From Lachnospiraceae bacterium (GTDB lineage Bacteria > Bacillota > Clostridia > Lachnospirales > Lachnospiraceae): a stretch of DNA of 64,000 nt. Under the pieces are notes generated by a model. The model had not been told where the DNA came from and made no database searches. It was given only the letters and a program-made list of their open reading frames with translations. The stretch lies in NCBI GenBank assembly GCA_910576125.1, contig CAJTHM010000008.1, positions 124,001-188,000 on the forward strand, in the 5' to 3' direction. Shown piece after piece: positions 7,990-16,516 of this stretch. Position numbers and translations under genes: made by a program. Within the stretch, counting starts at the first letter, position 1. Every line of letters starts with the position of its first letter.

Positions 7990-8787
7990 GTGGATATTGC
8001 GTCTTTAGTTGGTATTATTTTATGTTTTGCGATGATGCTTTATGGTATCATAGATGGTGCCGGTATCAATAACCTGGTAAAGGAATATTGGAACTTCCCA
8101 TCAGCCATCATTACCTTTGGTGGTGCCTTTGCTGCTACGCTGACATCGCACAGTATGGCAGACTACATAAGCGGCCTGAAGAGCTTTGCACTTATCTTTA
8201 AGGTTCCGGCAGTGAATACCGCGGATATGATTCGTAAGATTATTGATTTGTCCAATGTGGCTCGTAAGGAAGGGCTCCTTTCGCTGGAGGAAGCTGCCGC
8301 GGATATGGATGATGCTTTCCTGAAGAAAGGAATCCTTCTGATGGTAGACGGCACGGATCCGGAACTTGTGCGTGCTATCATGGAGACGGAACTGGTCAGT
8401 ATTGAGGGAAGACATAAGACATGCATCGGTTTCTGGGATACTCTCGGAGCAATGGGCCCTGCATGGGGTATGATTGGTACCCTGATCGGACTGGTTGACA
8501 TGCTGTATCATATGGATAATGTGGCTACTCTGGGACCTGCCATGGCTGTGGCCTTGATTACCACGTTTTATGGTTCCGTGCTTGCCAATGCCATCTGTAC
8601 TCCGGTGTCCAATAAATTGAAAGTAGACAATGCTGCAGAGATGATGCTGAAAGAGGTTATGATTGAGGGCCTGCTGTCCATTCAGGCCGGAGAGAATCCG
8701 AGAGTCATCGAAGAGAAGCTGAAATCTTTCCTGTCTCCTCAGGAAAGAGAGGCCGCTGGCGGTTCAGATGCGGGGGGTGAGGAGTAA
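7990..8787 (+). CDS. motA: Flagellar motor stator protein MotA
   Basis: Ion-conducting stator subunit with four membrane helices. The family opening (MDIASLVGI) supports GTG at 7990, which has AGGTGA at 7979-7984; an in-frame GTG at 7981 lies inside that site and is rejected. Conserved features: the loop 1-2 helices, the large cytoplasmic loop (about 60-150), then the GFWDTLGAMGPAWGMIGTL helix and a final helix near MAVALITTFYGSVLANA. The stop overlaps the motB start by one base, so the two subunits are translationally coupled. Confidence 0.96.
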   Translation: MDIASLVGIILCFAMMLYGIIDGAGINNLVKEYWNFPSAIITFGGAFAATLTSHSMADYISGLKSFALIFKVPAVNTADMIRKIIDLSNVARKEGLLSLEEAAADMDDAFLKKGILLMVDGTDPELVRAIMETELVSIEGRHKTCIGFWDTLGAMGPAWGMIGTLIGLVDMLYHMDNVATLGPAMAVALITTFYGSVLANAICTPVSNKLKVDNAAEMMLKEVMIEGLLSIQAGENPRVIEEKLKSFLSPQEREAAGGSDAGGEE

Positions 8788-9614
8788 TGGCAAAGCGCAA
8801 AGAGGATGCGCCGCCCGCCGGTTCGCCGGCATGGATGGCGACTTTCAGTGACCTGATGAACCTCCTTCTCTGCTTTTTTGTCATGCTTTTCGCTATGTCC
8901 AGTATTGAGGAGGCCAAGCTGCAGGAGTTTGTGGCTGCCATGAACAATACTTTCAGCGTCTTCGATGGCGGCGCAAGCGCTATCGGAGATGGTATTCTGA
9001 TCAGCAACGGAGTCAGCCAGCTCAATGAGCTTGATCAGTATATCAACAGCACTGGTAAAACTGCTGACAGTGAGACAGACGGAGAGGACTTCAACGATTA
9101 CGAAATGTCCCCTGAGGCCATGGAAGAAATCCTTGAGGACAAGATGCTGGAAGAAAATGAAGAGCGCGTGGAGGAAATCGAGGAAGCTCTGAGCGAGAGT
9201 GACATCGCGGATGAAGTGGAAATCAGTTTTACCGCCCAGTATGTGAAGCTGACTATGAATGGCGGACTGTTGTTCGACTCGGGAAGCGCGGAGCTGAAAG
9301 ATGATGCGAAGATGATTATCGATAAGGTAGGCATCATATTGGAGCGCTATGGAAGCACGGGCACGATAGAAATCGAGGGGCATACGGATAATGTTCCCAT
9401 GAAGAGCGCCCAGTATCCCAGCAATGAAGAGCTGAGCAGCGCGAGAGCCCTGTCAGTGTTCTATTATCTGCTGGACTCTACTACTTTGAATCCGCTGAAC
9501 CTGAAACATGCCGGAATGGGCGAGAGAGTTCCTATTGCCGACAACTCCACTCCGGAGGGCAGGAGCAGAAACAGAAGAGTCGAGATATTGATTTACAATC
9601 CGTCCCAGGGTTAA
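8787..9614 (+). CDS. motB: Flagellar motor stator protein MotB
   Basis: Peptidoglycan-anchoring stator subunit. It has a short basic N-terminus, then one membrane helix with the plug-proximal motif PAWMATFSDLMNLLLCFF; Asp22 is the expected ion-binding residue. An acidic linker (about 85-135) is followed by the OmpA/MotB peptidoglycan-binding domain (about 140-270) with GHTDNVP and a C-terminal RSRNRRVEI segment. The start ATG overlaps the motA stop, and GAGGAG is just upstream. Full-length for the family. Confidence 0.96.
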   Translation: MAKRKEDAPPAGSPAWMATFSDLMNLLLCFFVMLFAMSSIEEAKLQEFVAAMNNTFSVFDGGASAIGDGILISNGVSQLNELDQYINSTGKTADSETDGEDFNDYEMSPEAMEEILEDKMLEENEERVEEIEEALSESDIADEVEISFTAQYVKLTMNGGLLFDSGSAELKDDAKMIIDKVGIILERYGSTGTIEIEGHTDNVPMKSAQYPSNEELSSARALSVFYYLLDSTTLNPLNLKHAGMGERVPIADNSTPEGRSRNRRVEILIYNPSQG

Positions 9615-9665
9615 GTCTTATGAATTTCAAGGAAAATTGATGATAGAAGAAAGGGTTTTCACGAT

Positions 9666-10211
9666 ATGAAAAAGAATTTGTTAAGCGTGCTGATATTGGT
9701 GCTGATGATTGTAAACATTGCCATGTCGGCGGTCATGATGATGAGCGTGACCAGCACGAACCAAAAGACGGCCGCCCTGATGGACAGCATTGCGACAGCG
9801 ATGAACCTGGAATGGAACAGCCCGGGCAGTCTGACGGATGTGCCCTTGTCGGATTCCGAGACTTACAATGTAGGAACGATGACAGTCCATCTGGACTACT
9901 CGGAGATAGTGGGAGAGGATGGCACTGTCACTACCAGCGACAAGCAGATATACATTGTATTTGACATCGCTCTTCTGTTGAATAAGACCCATGAGGATTA
10001 TGAATCGTACGGCGGTGACAATATGAGCCAGTACGACAGCATGATTAAGGATGCCATTGAGAATGTAGTGACCAACTATACTGAAGAAGAGTGCCGAGCG
10101 GACTTCAGCGGCGCCATCAGGGATGAAATCCTCGCTGCCATTCAGGATTTATTCCATTCAAAGGTCGTATACGGCATTACGTTGAACAACGTAAAGTACG
10201 GCGGCGGCTGA
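9666..10211 (+). CDS. fliL: Flagellar basal body-associated protein FliL
   Basis: 181 aa: an N-terminal membrane helix (about 5-27) and a single extracytoplasmic domain, as in FliL, the protein that rings the stator units and supports motor torque. The primary sequence is only moderately like textbook FliL (no clear Pro-rich linker), so the call leans on the layout and the motB-fliL-fliM position. The start is ATG at 9666 with AAGGG 10 bases upstream. Confidence 0.82.
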   Translation: MKKNLLSVLILVLMIVNIAMSAVMMMSVTSTNQKTAALMDSIATAMNLEWNSPGSLTDVPLSDSETYNVGTMTVHLDYSEIVGEDGTVTTSDKQIYIVFDIALLLNKTHEDYESYGGDNMSQYDSMIKDAIENVVTNYTEEECRADFSGAIRDEILAAIQDLFHSKVVYGITLNNVKYGGG

Positions 10212-10275
10212 CGGACAGACAGGTTGGATAGTATGGCGGACAGCCAAAGAAGCATATGACAGGAGGTGGACCTGT

Positions 10276-11256
10276 GTGGCCGATATTCTTTCCCAGGCGG
10301 AGATAGATGCCTTGCTTTCGGCAATGTCTTCTGGTGAGCTCGATACAGAGCAGATGCAGCAGAAAGATGAAAAGAAAGTTAAGAATTACGATTTCAGCAG
10401 TCCTACGAAGTTTTCTAAAGACCATCTGAGGACGCTGGAGATTATATATGAGCATTATGCAAGGTTGCTTTCGACCAACCTTCCCGTGTATCTGCGCAAG
10501 AACGTGCAGGTGTCGGTATTGGGCTCGGAGGCCATAAAATTCAATGAATTTACCAACTCGCTATCAAGCCCGGTCATCATGGGAATAGTCAATTTCACAC
10601 CCCTGAATGGTTCGATTATCATGGAGTTGGGCACGAATCTCGGCTATGCCATGTTGGACCGTATGCTGGGAGGAAATGGACAGCCTCTGGATAAAAGCAG
10701 AGACTTTTCCGAGATAGAACAGATAATCATAGAAAAGATATTGGTGATGTTCGTCCAGCTTCTCAGAGAGCCGTGGAAGAACGTGATTGATATATCACCT
10801 GTGCTGAGCCGGTTGGAGACCAATGCGCAGTTCGCGCAGATAATCGCTCCCAGCGAGATGGTCGCTATCGTGACATTGAATATCAAGATTGGGGATGTAG
10901 AGGGTATGATGACCATCTGTCTCCCATTCCTCACCCTTGAGGATGTCATGGATAAGCTGAATACGAAATACTGGTATTCCACCATGCAGGAGAGGCATGA
11001 CGAGAATTATGAGATGTATATCGAGTCGATGATTCGGAAAGTGGATGTGCCGGTGAAAGCAGTACTCGGTACGAGCACTATATCTGTAGGTGATTTCATG
11101 AACCTGCAGGTAGGAGATTGCATCAAGCTGAATTCCCTGATGGATCAGGATATGGATATCTATGTAGGCAATATCAAGAAGTTTACTGCGTTGCCTGGCA
11201 CGGAAAGAGACTCTTATGCTGTCAGGATTACTTCGGTCATTAGAGAGGAGGAATAA
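10276..11256 (+). CDS. fliM: Flagellar motor switch protein FliM
   Basis: C-ring subunit that binds CheY-P and changes rotation direction. GTG start with AGGAGGTGG at 10261-10269. The N-terminal CheY-binding peptide is present (ILSQAEIDALLSAM). The CheC-like middle domain (about 45-230) lacks phosphatase motifs, as expected, and a C-terminal SpoA/FliN-like domain (about 250-326) follows. Normal length. Ends three bases before fliY. Confidence 0.96.
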   Translation: MADILSQAEIDALLSAMSSGELDTEQMQQKDEKKVKNYDFSSPTKFSKDHLRTLEIIYEHYARLLSTNLPVYLRKNVQVSVLGSEAIKFNEFTNSLSSPVIMGIVNFTPLNGSIIMELGTNLGYAMLDRMLGGNGQPLDKSRDFSEIEQIIIEKILVMFVQLLREPWKNVIDISPVLSRLETNAQFAQIIAPSEMVAIVTLNIKIGDVEGMMTICLPFLTLEDVMDKLNTKYWYSTMQERHDENYEMYIESMIRKVDVPVKAVLGTSTISVGDFMNLQVGDCIKLNSLMDQDMDIYVGNIKKFTALPGTERDSYAVRITSVIREEE

Positions 11257-11259
11257 ACA

Positions 11260-12624
11260 ATGGATGGTGCATTGTCTCAAGACGAGATAAACGCATTACT
11301 TTCTGGCATTGATTCGTCTGAGGACGATGATGCCCGGGCTGCCGGAATCGGCAAGGAGGGCGGCGAAAACTCTGGCGGCGCAATCCAGAGTATGGAAGAA
11401 GCCAGGGAATTGCTTTCGGATGTTGAGAAAGACGCTGTCGGTGAGGTTGCCAATATCAGCATGGGTTCTTCGGCTACCACATTGTATTCTCTTGTAAACA
11501 GGAAAGTCAATATCACGACACCGGAGGTGGGATTTGCCACATGGGATAACCTGTTGGATCAGTATGAAAGACCATGCGTCTTCATCCAGATTAAATATAC
11601 GGTTGGCCTGGACGGCACGAATATTCTGATATTGAAAGAGCATGATGTGAAAGTCATCACTGATCTGATGATGGGCGGCGATGGCACGAACACGGATGGA
11701 GAGCTGGGTGAACTGCATCTGAGCGCCATATCCGAGGCCATGAACCAGATGATGGGAGCATCGGCTACGTCTCTTTCCACGATGATGAATACAAAAATCG
11801 ACATCAGTCCGCCAGAGGCAGAACTGCTGGATTTGGCCCAGGTGAGGAATGGAGAGGATGTTTCGCCTTTTTTGGGAGGCATCTTTGTAAAGATATCTTT
11901 CCGAATGCAGATTGACGATTTGGTAGACAGTTCCATCATGCAGCTGTATCCCATAGATTTTGCGCGCAAAGTAGTGGATACTTTTATGAATTCGCAGTCC
12001 GCGGCAGTTGATGAAGAGAAGAAAGAGCAGGCTTCTTCCGGTGCGGCGCAGCAGGCGGCTGTGGGCCCGCAGCCTGGCATGAATCAGGCAGCAGCGGTTC
12101 CCCAGATGGATATGAACGCGGCAGCGAATATGGGCATGCCTATGGGAGCAGGTATGAATTCTCAGATGAATGCGAATGCCATGAATATGGGCGGCATGCC
12201 GATGGGAATGAACCCTCAGATGATGAATATGGGTGGTATGCCTATGGGGGCAATGGGCATGCCTATGGGGATGAACCCCCAGATGATGAATATGGGCGGA
12301 GCAATGAATCCTCAGGCCGCCATGCAGAATATCAATGTTCAGCCTGCGCAGTTCCAGAGCTTTGCAGCGGATGGAGGCAGCATAGCAGGACAGGAGAACA
12401 TCGGACTCATTATGGATGTCCCTCTGAACGTAACCGTGGAGCTTGGCCGTACAACCAAGTCCATTTCCGAAATTCTTGACTTTGCACCTGGCTCTATCAT
12501 TGAGCTTGACCGTATTGCCGGTGAGCCTATAGATGTTCTGGTAAATGGAAAGCTTGTTGCAAAGGGAGAAGTAGTTGTAATTGAAGAGTGCTTCAGCGTA
12601 AGGATAACAGAGATTATCAAGTAG
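11260..12624 (+). CDS. fliY: Flagellar switch protein and CheY-P phosphatase FliY, with Met-rich linker
   Basis: Three-part C-ring protein. Residues 1-20 repeat the CheY-binding peptide (LSQDEINALLSG). The CheC-like domain (about 50-250) has two complete phosphatase motifs of the D/S-x3-E-x2-N-x22-P type (DAVGEVAN and SAISEAMN with their distal Pro), so it should dephosphorylate CheY-P. The C-terminal FliN domain (about 375-454) builds the ring. Between them (about 288-353) lies a Met/Gly/Pro/Asn/Gln linker in which GMPMGMNPQMMNMGG occurs twice; see findings. Overlap-free start, 3 bases after fliM. Confidence 0.95.
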   Translation: MDGALSQDEINALLSGIDSSEDDDARAAGIGKEGGENSGGAIQSMEEARELLSDVEKDAVGEVANISMGSSATTLYSLVNRKVNITTPEVGFATWDNLLDQYERPCVFIQIKYTVGLDGTNILILKEHDVKVITDLMMGGDGTNTDGELGELHLSAISEAMNQMMGASATSLSTMMNTKIDISPPEAELLDLAQVRNGEDVSPFLGGIFVKISFRMQIDDLVDSSIMQLYPIDFARKVVDTFMNSQSAAVDEEKKEQASSGAAQQAAVGPQPGMNQAAAVPQMDMNAAANMGMPMGAGMNSQMNANAMNMGGMPMGMNPQMMNMGGMPMGAMGMPMGMNPQMMNMGGAMNPQAAMQNINVQPAQFQSFAADGGSIAGQENIGLIMDVPLNVTVELGRTTKSISEILDFAPGSIIELDRIAGEPIDVLVNGKLVAKGEVVVIEECFSVRITEIIK

Positions 12625-12636
12625 GAGGATAATTTA

Positions 12637-12999
12637 ATGGCAAAGAATATTTTGATTTGCGATGACGCGGCGTTCATGAGGATGATGATCAAGAATGTCC
12701 TGACCAAGGGTGGCTACAATGTTGTGGGTGAGGCTGAGAACGGCGCCAAGGCAGTGGAGAAGTACAAAGAACTCTCTCCGGATCTGGTGCTGATGGACAT
12801 CACCATGCCTGAGATGGACGGAATTCAGGCCCTGAAAGAAATCAAGGGCATTGATGCCGGTGCAAAGGTCATCATGTGTTCCGCTATGGGACAGCAGGCG
12901 ATGGTAGTGGAATCTATTCAGGCCGGTGCAAAGGACTTCATTGTAAAGCCGTTCCAGGAGGATCGTGTCTTGGAGGCTGTGAAGAAGGTCATCGGTTGA
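12637..12999 (+). CDS. cheY: Chemotaxis response regulator CheY
   Basis: A single receiver domain of 120 aa. The acidic pair is Asp9-Asp10, the phosphoacceptor is Asp54 (LVLMDITMPEMDG), and the conserved switch Ser (IMCSAMG) and Lys (IVKPF) are present. It shuttles the chemotaxis signal from CheA to FliM/FliY. Encoded between fliY (its phosphatase) and fliO, as in B. subtilis. The stop overlaps the fliO start (TGATG). Its kinase gene is not in this window. Confidence 0.94.
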   Translation: MAKNILICDDAAFMRMMIKNVLTKGGYNVVGEAENGAKAVEKYKELSPDLVLMDITMPEMDGIQALKEIKGIDAGAKVIMCSAMGQQAMVVESIQAGAKDFIVKPFQEDRVLEAVKKVIG

Positions 13000-13391
13000 T
13001 GGTGCTATTGACTCAGAACGCGGGCGCTTATGCCCAGTTCATCACAGTGCTCTTGCTGTTTGTGGTAGTGCTGGGGATAACAGCTGCTGTCACGAAGTGG
13101 CTGGCGAATTATCAGAAGCAGCAGGGCATGAATGAGAATATAGAGGTAATAGAGACCACTCGTATTGCAAATAATAAGTATATCCAGATTATACGGGCAG
13201 GCGGGAAATACATGGCCATTGCTGTCTGTAAGGATACGGTTACCATGTTGGGCGAGATTCCGGAGGATACGCTGAAAGAGACGAAGCCTGTGCAGGGTTT
13301 TAACTTCAAAGAGCTTCTCGATAAGGCCATGATCAAAAAGGATGCCGCCCGGGAAGAGCCAAAGGATAATCAGTTGCATGATGAAAAATAA
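12999..13391 (+). CDS. fliO: Flagellar biosynthesis protein FliO
   Basis: 130 aa; a single membrane helix (about 13-33) followed by a cytoplasmic domain with NIEVIETTRIANNKYIQII, the FliO pattern. FliO helps assemble the FliP pore of the export gate. ATG at 12999 overlaps the cheY stop; an upstream in-frame start would lie wholly within cheY and is not credible. It overlaps the fliP start by about 14 bases. Confidence 0.87.
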   Translation: MVLLTQNAGAYAQFITVLLLFVVVLGITAAVTKWLANYQKQQGMNENIEVIETTRIANNKYIQIIRAGGKYMAIAVCKDTVTMLGEIPEDTLKETKPVQGFNFKELLDKAMIKKDAAREEPKDNQLHDEK

Positions 13392-14169
13392 GCTTAAAAC
13401 CAAGCGAATAGTAACCGCAATATGCCTACTGGTCACGGTGGGCATATTGTGTATTGTAAGTTCAATGACAGTATTTGCCAGCAATGCGGAGACGGATCCG
13501 AATATTCTGTCCATTACCATGAATGACGGGAATGGGGAAATCAACGGCTCTCTGCGTATCCTGCTGACCCTGACGCTGATATCCATTGCGCCCATTCTCA
13601 TCATAATGATGACATCCTTTACGCGTATCATCATTGTGCTGCATTTTACCCGGGCGGCGCTGAATACGCAGACGGCTCCGCCGAACCAGATTCTTGTGGG
13701 ATTGGCTCTGATTCTTACCTTTTTTATCATGGAGCCCTATGTGGAGGAAATCAACGAGCAGGCGTACCAGCCTTATGAGGCGGGGGAAATTGAGCTGGAT
13801 GAGGCATTGGAGCGAGGGGTAGCGCCTCTGCGGAGATTCATGTACCCGCAGACGCAGCTGAAAGATGTGGAGCTGTTCATGGATATCTCCGGACAGGAAT
13901 GGGACGGGGAGACTCTTGACAGCATACCGATGTCTGTATTGCTGCCCAGTTTTATGCTGGGCGAGCTGCGGATGGCGTTCTGGATAGGTTTCGTGATTTA
14001 TGTACCATTTATTGTCATTGACATGGTAGTGGCATCCACGCTGATGAGCATGGGTATGATGATGCTGCCGCCGACTACGATTTCCATGCCGTTCAAGATT
14101 CTGCTCTTTGTCCTGGCGGATGGTTGGAGTATGGTGATAGGAAAGCTGGTAGAAACGTTTTATTGGTAA
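13378..14169 (+). CDS. fliP: Flagellar export gate protein FliP
   Basis: Core of the FliPQR export pore. It has a signal-like N-terminal helix (about 8-30), then the conserved membrane pair (IAPILIIMMTSFTRIIIVL), an extracytoplasmic domain and the C-terminal hydrophobic helices (IPFIVIDMVVASTLMSMGMM-type segment). The start is ATG at 13378 or the adjacent ATG at 13381, with AAAGGA upstream; a further in-frame ATG at 13342 is buried in fliO. Order fliO-P-Q-R is intact. Confidence 0.95.
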   Translation: MMKNKLKTKRIVTAICLLVTVGILCIVSSMTVFASNAETDPNILSITMNDGNGEINGSLRILLTLTLISIAPILIIMMTSFTRIIIVLHFTRAALNTQTAPPNQILVGLALILTFFIMEPYVEEINEQAYQPYEAGEIELDEALERGVAPLRRFMYPQTQLKDVELFMDISGQEWDGETLDSIPMSVLLPSFMLGELRMAFWIGFVIYVPFIVIDMVVASTLMSMGMMMLPPTTISMPFKILLFVLADGWSMVIGKLVETFYW

Positions 14170-14215
14170 AGTGTGAGTTGCGGGAAGAAGTGAGCCGGAA
14201 AGGAGGAGTTGCAGG

Positions 14216-14488
14216 ATGACGGTAGAAGCGGTTATGGACATCACAAGTCAGGCATTGTTCCTGATTATTAAGGTATCGCTGCCGGTGCTGCTGGTATCGC
14301 TGTGTGTAGGTCTGGCTGTCAGTATTTTCCAGACGGTGACCTCCATTCAGGAGCAGACGCTCACCTTTGTGCCTAAGATTATCTGTGTCTTCCTTTCCTT
14401 GATTTTATTTGGGAACTGGATGATGACAGCCATGGTAGAGTTTATGGTGACACTGTGGTCAAACTTCGGTCTCTACACGGGTAGTTGA
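14216..14488 (+). CDS. fliQ: Flagellar export gate protein FliQ
   Basis: 90 aa with two membrane hairpin helices, matching FliQ in size and in the motif SIFQTVTSIQEQTLTFVPK. It forms part of the FliPQR pore with the neighbouring products. AGGAGGAG precedes the ATG closely. Separated from fliR by only 12 bases. Confidence 0.95.
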   Translation: MTVEAVMDITSQALFLIIKVSLPVLLVSLCVGLAVSIFQTVTSIQEQTLTFVPKIICVFLSLILFGNWMMTAMVEFMVTLWSNFGLYTGS

Positions 14489-14500
14489 GGGGCATGATGG

Positions 14501-15283
14501 ATGATAAACTATTCCTTTTCCATTTATGATTTGGAATATTTTCTTTTGATTTTAGTCAGGGTATCATGTTTCGTATATGTGGCCCCTTTCTTCAGTATGA
14601 GGAACACGCCCGCTAATGTACGGGTGGCAATGAGCTTTTTCACCTCATTGCTTCTGTATCAGGCCCTGACGCCCACAGAGGCAGTGGCCTATTCTTCATT
14701 GATGGGATATACTGTCATCGTGCTGAAAGAAGCACTGGTGGGGCTGCTGATAGGATTTGCGGCCAATATTTGTACCTCTATCGTGAATTTCGCGGGTTCT
14801 ATCGCGGATATGGAGACAGGATTGTCCATGGTGACCCTGATGGACCCCACCTCCAGAGAAAGTACCAGCATCACGGGCGTCCTTTATCAGTATGTGCTGA
14901 TGTTCATGATGATTGCCACAGGGATGTACCGGTATCTGTTCGGTGCTCTGGCGGATACTTTTGTGTTGATTCCTGTGAATGGAGCGGTGCTCCGTTCGGA
15001 GTCATTGATGAATTCCATGCTGGAATTTCTCTCAGACTATGTTATCATCGGCTTTCGCATCGTATTGCCGATATTTTGTTCTATATTGCTGCTGAATGCC
15101 GTTTTGGGCGTACTGGCCAAGGTGGCGCCGCAGATGAATATGTTCGCGGTAGGTATCCAGCTGAAAGTACTGGTGGGGCTGTCCGTGCTGTTTCTTACAG
15201 CGGGCATGCTGCCTGGGATAGCTGATTTTGTGCTTGATGAGATGAAGAGAATGATTGATTCCTTTGTGGGAGGCATGATATGA
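14501..15283 (+). CDS. fliR: Flagellar export gate protein FliR
   Basis: 260 aa, six hydrophobic helices. Family hallmarks are the N-terminal RVSCFVYVAPFFSMRNTPA region, the EALVGLLIGFAAN helix, and the C-terminal MNMFAVGIQLKVLVGL. FliR completes the helical FliP5Q4R1 pore. Its stop overlaps the flhB ATG (ATGA), indicating coupled translation of gate components. Confidence 0.95.
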   Translation: MINYSFSIYDLEYFLLILVRVSCFVYVAPFFSMRNTPANVRVAMSFFTSLLLYQALTPTEAVAYSSLMGYTVIVLKEALVGLLIGFAANICTSIVNFAGSIADMETGLSMVTLMDPTSRESTSITGVLYQYVLMFMMIATGMYRYLFGALADTFVLIPVNGAVLRSESLMNSMLEFLSDYVIIGFRIVLPIFCSILLLNAVLGVLAKVAPQMNMFAVGIQLKVLVGLSVLFLTAGMLPGIADFVLDEMKRMIDSFVGGMI

Positions 15284-16389
15284 TTCAATATAATCTGCAG
15301 TTCTTTGCAAAGGAAGGCATGGGCGGTGAGAAGACAGAGCCTGCCACTCAAAAGAAGTTGGATGATGCCCGCAAGAAAGGACAGGTGGCCAAGAGCAGGG
15401 AGATTACCAATGGTCTGGAGCTTTTGGCGCTGTTTCTGATATTGAAGTTCTGGGTAGGGCATATGGGAGTGCAGTTTCTGGATGTCTTCAACAGCGTTTA
15501 CAGCAAGATTCCGGAAGTGACAGTGTACTGGCAGGATACTATGCCGGAGCGGGAAGCAGGCATCCTGTTCAGCCAGCTCTTGCTGGGGGTCTTGATGATC
15601 ACAGCTCCGATCCTGCTGGTGGGATATCTGATCGCGTTTGTCACAGATGTGGCGCAGGTGAAGTGGAAGCCCACTCTGGAGCCTATGAAACCTAAGTTCA
15701 GCAAACTGAATCCAATCAGCGGCTTCAAGAAGATTTTTTCAGTGAACGCATTGGTGGAACTGGTCAAATCCATCGCCAAAATTCTTTTGATAGGATATGT
15801 CTGCTATAGTTATCTGAAAGATAAATGGCCGATATTATTTAATCTCTATGACGTGACACTGATGCAGGCGCTGGGGATTGTAGCTGATACCGTGACAGAT
15901 TTGGGCATACGTGTTGCAGTGTTTTACATGGTGCTGGCATTTGCGGATTTCGCTTATCAGAAATTTAAGTTCTCCAATGATATGAAGATGACCAAGCAGG
16001 AAGTCAAGGAAGAGTTCAAACAGCAGGAAGGGGATCCGCAGGTCAAGGGAAAAATCAGGCAGAAGATGAGGGAGACCTCCATGAAGCGTATGATGCAGTC
16101 TCTGCCCCAGGCGGATGTGGTAATCACGAACCCCACCCATTATGCGGTAGCCATCAAGTACGATCCTCAGGTGGCGGATGCGCCCCTGGTGATAGCAAAG
16201 GGTGAGGATTATCTGGCAGCGCGCATCAAGGAAGTCGCTAAGGAGAATAACATAGAAATTGTCGAGAACAAGCCTCTGGCCAGGATGCTGTATGCCAATG
16301 TGGACATAGGTCAGGCGGTGCCGCCGGAACTGTATCAGGCGGTGGCAGAGGTGTTGGCGTTTGTATATCATTTACAGGGAAAAGTGTGA
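15280..16389 (+). CDS. flhB: Flagellar export switch protein FlhB
   Basis: Substrate-specificity switch of the export gate. It has a charged N-terminus (KTEPATQKKLDDARKKGQVAKS), four membrane helices and a cytoplasmic domain. The autocleavage motif NPTH is present (VVITNPTHYAVAIKYDP, about 275-290). FliK, encoded upstream, triggers the switch. Full length (369 aa). The gene is followed by 127 bases holding two strong hairpins before flhA. Confidence 0.96.
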   Translation: MIQYNLQFFAKEGMGGEKTEPATQKKLDDARKKGQVAKSREITNGLELLALFLILKFWVGHMGVQFLDVFNSVYSKIPEVTVYWQDTMPEREAGILFSQLLLGVLMITAPILLVGYLIAFVTDVAQVKWKPTLEPMKPKFSKLNPISGFKKIFSVNALVELVKSIAKILLIGYVCYSYLKDKWPILFNLYDVTLMQALGIVADTVTDLGIRVAVFYMVLAFADFAYQKFKFSNDMKMTKQEVKEEFKQQEGDPQVKGKIRQKMRETSMKRMMQSLPQADVVITNPTHYAVAIKYDPQVADAPLVIAKGEDYLAARIKEVAKENNIEIVENKPLARMLYANVDIGQAVPPELYQAVAEVLAFVYHLQGKV

Positions 16390-16390
16390 A

Positions 16391-16479
16391 CGGAATGAAG
16401 ATTTTCTAAGGCTGGAAAGTACCCGGCCTAAGAAAATCTGAGTCATTCCGGGAAGAATCGCAGGGGAAGCGGTTCTTCC
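16391..16479 (+). other. Two tandem strong hairpins between flhB and flhA
   Basis: Hairpin 1 (16391-16450) stacks CGGAATGA/TCATTCCG (8 bp), AGATTTTCT/AGAAAATCT (9 bp) and a 7-bp inner stem, with one mismatch, one bulge and a 7-base loop. Hairpin 2 (16451-16479) pairs GGAAGAATCGC with GCGGTTCTTCC (11 bp, one G-U). They abut with no gap. No T run follows either, so simple termination is unlikely. They lie 22 bases before the flhA Shine-Dalgarno region. Confidence 0.6.
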
Positions 16480-16516
16480 AGCAGGATTAGAATGATTCAG
16501 AGGAGGAGATGACAGC

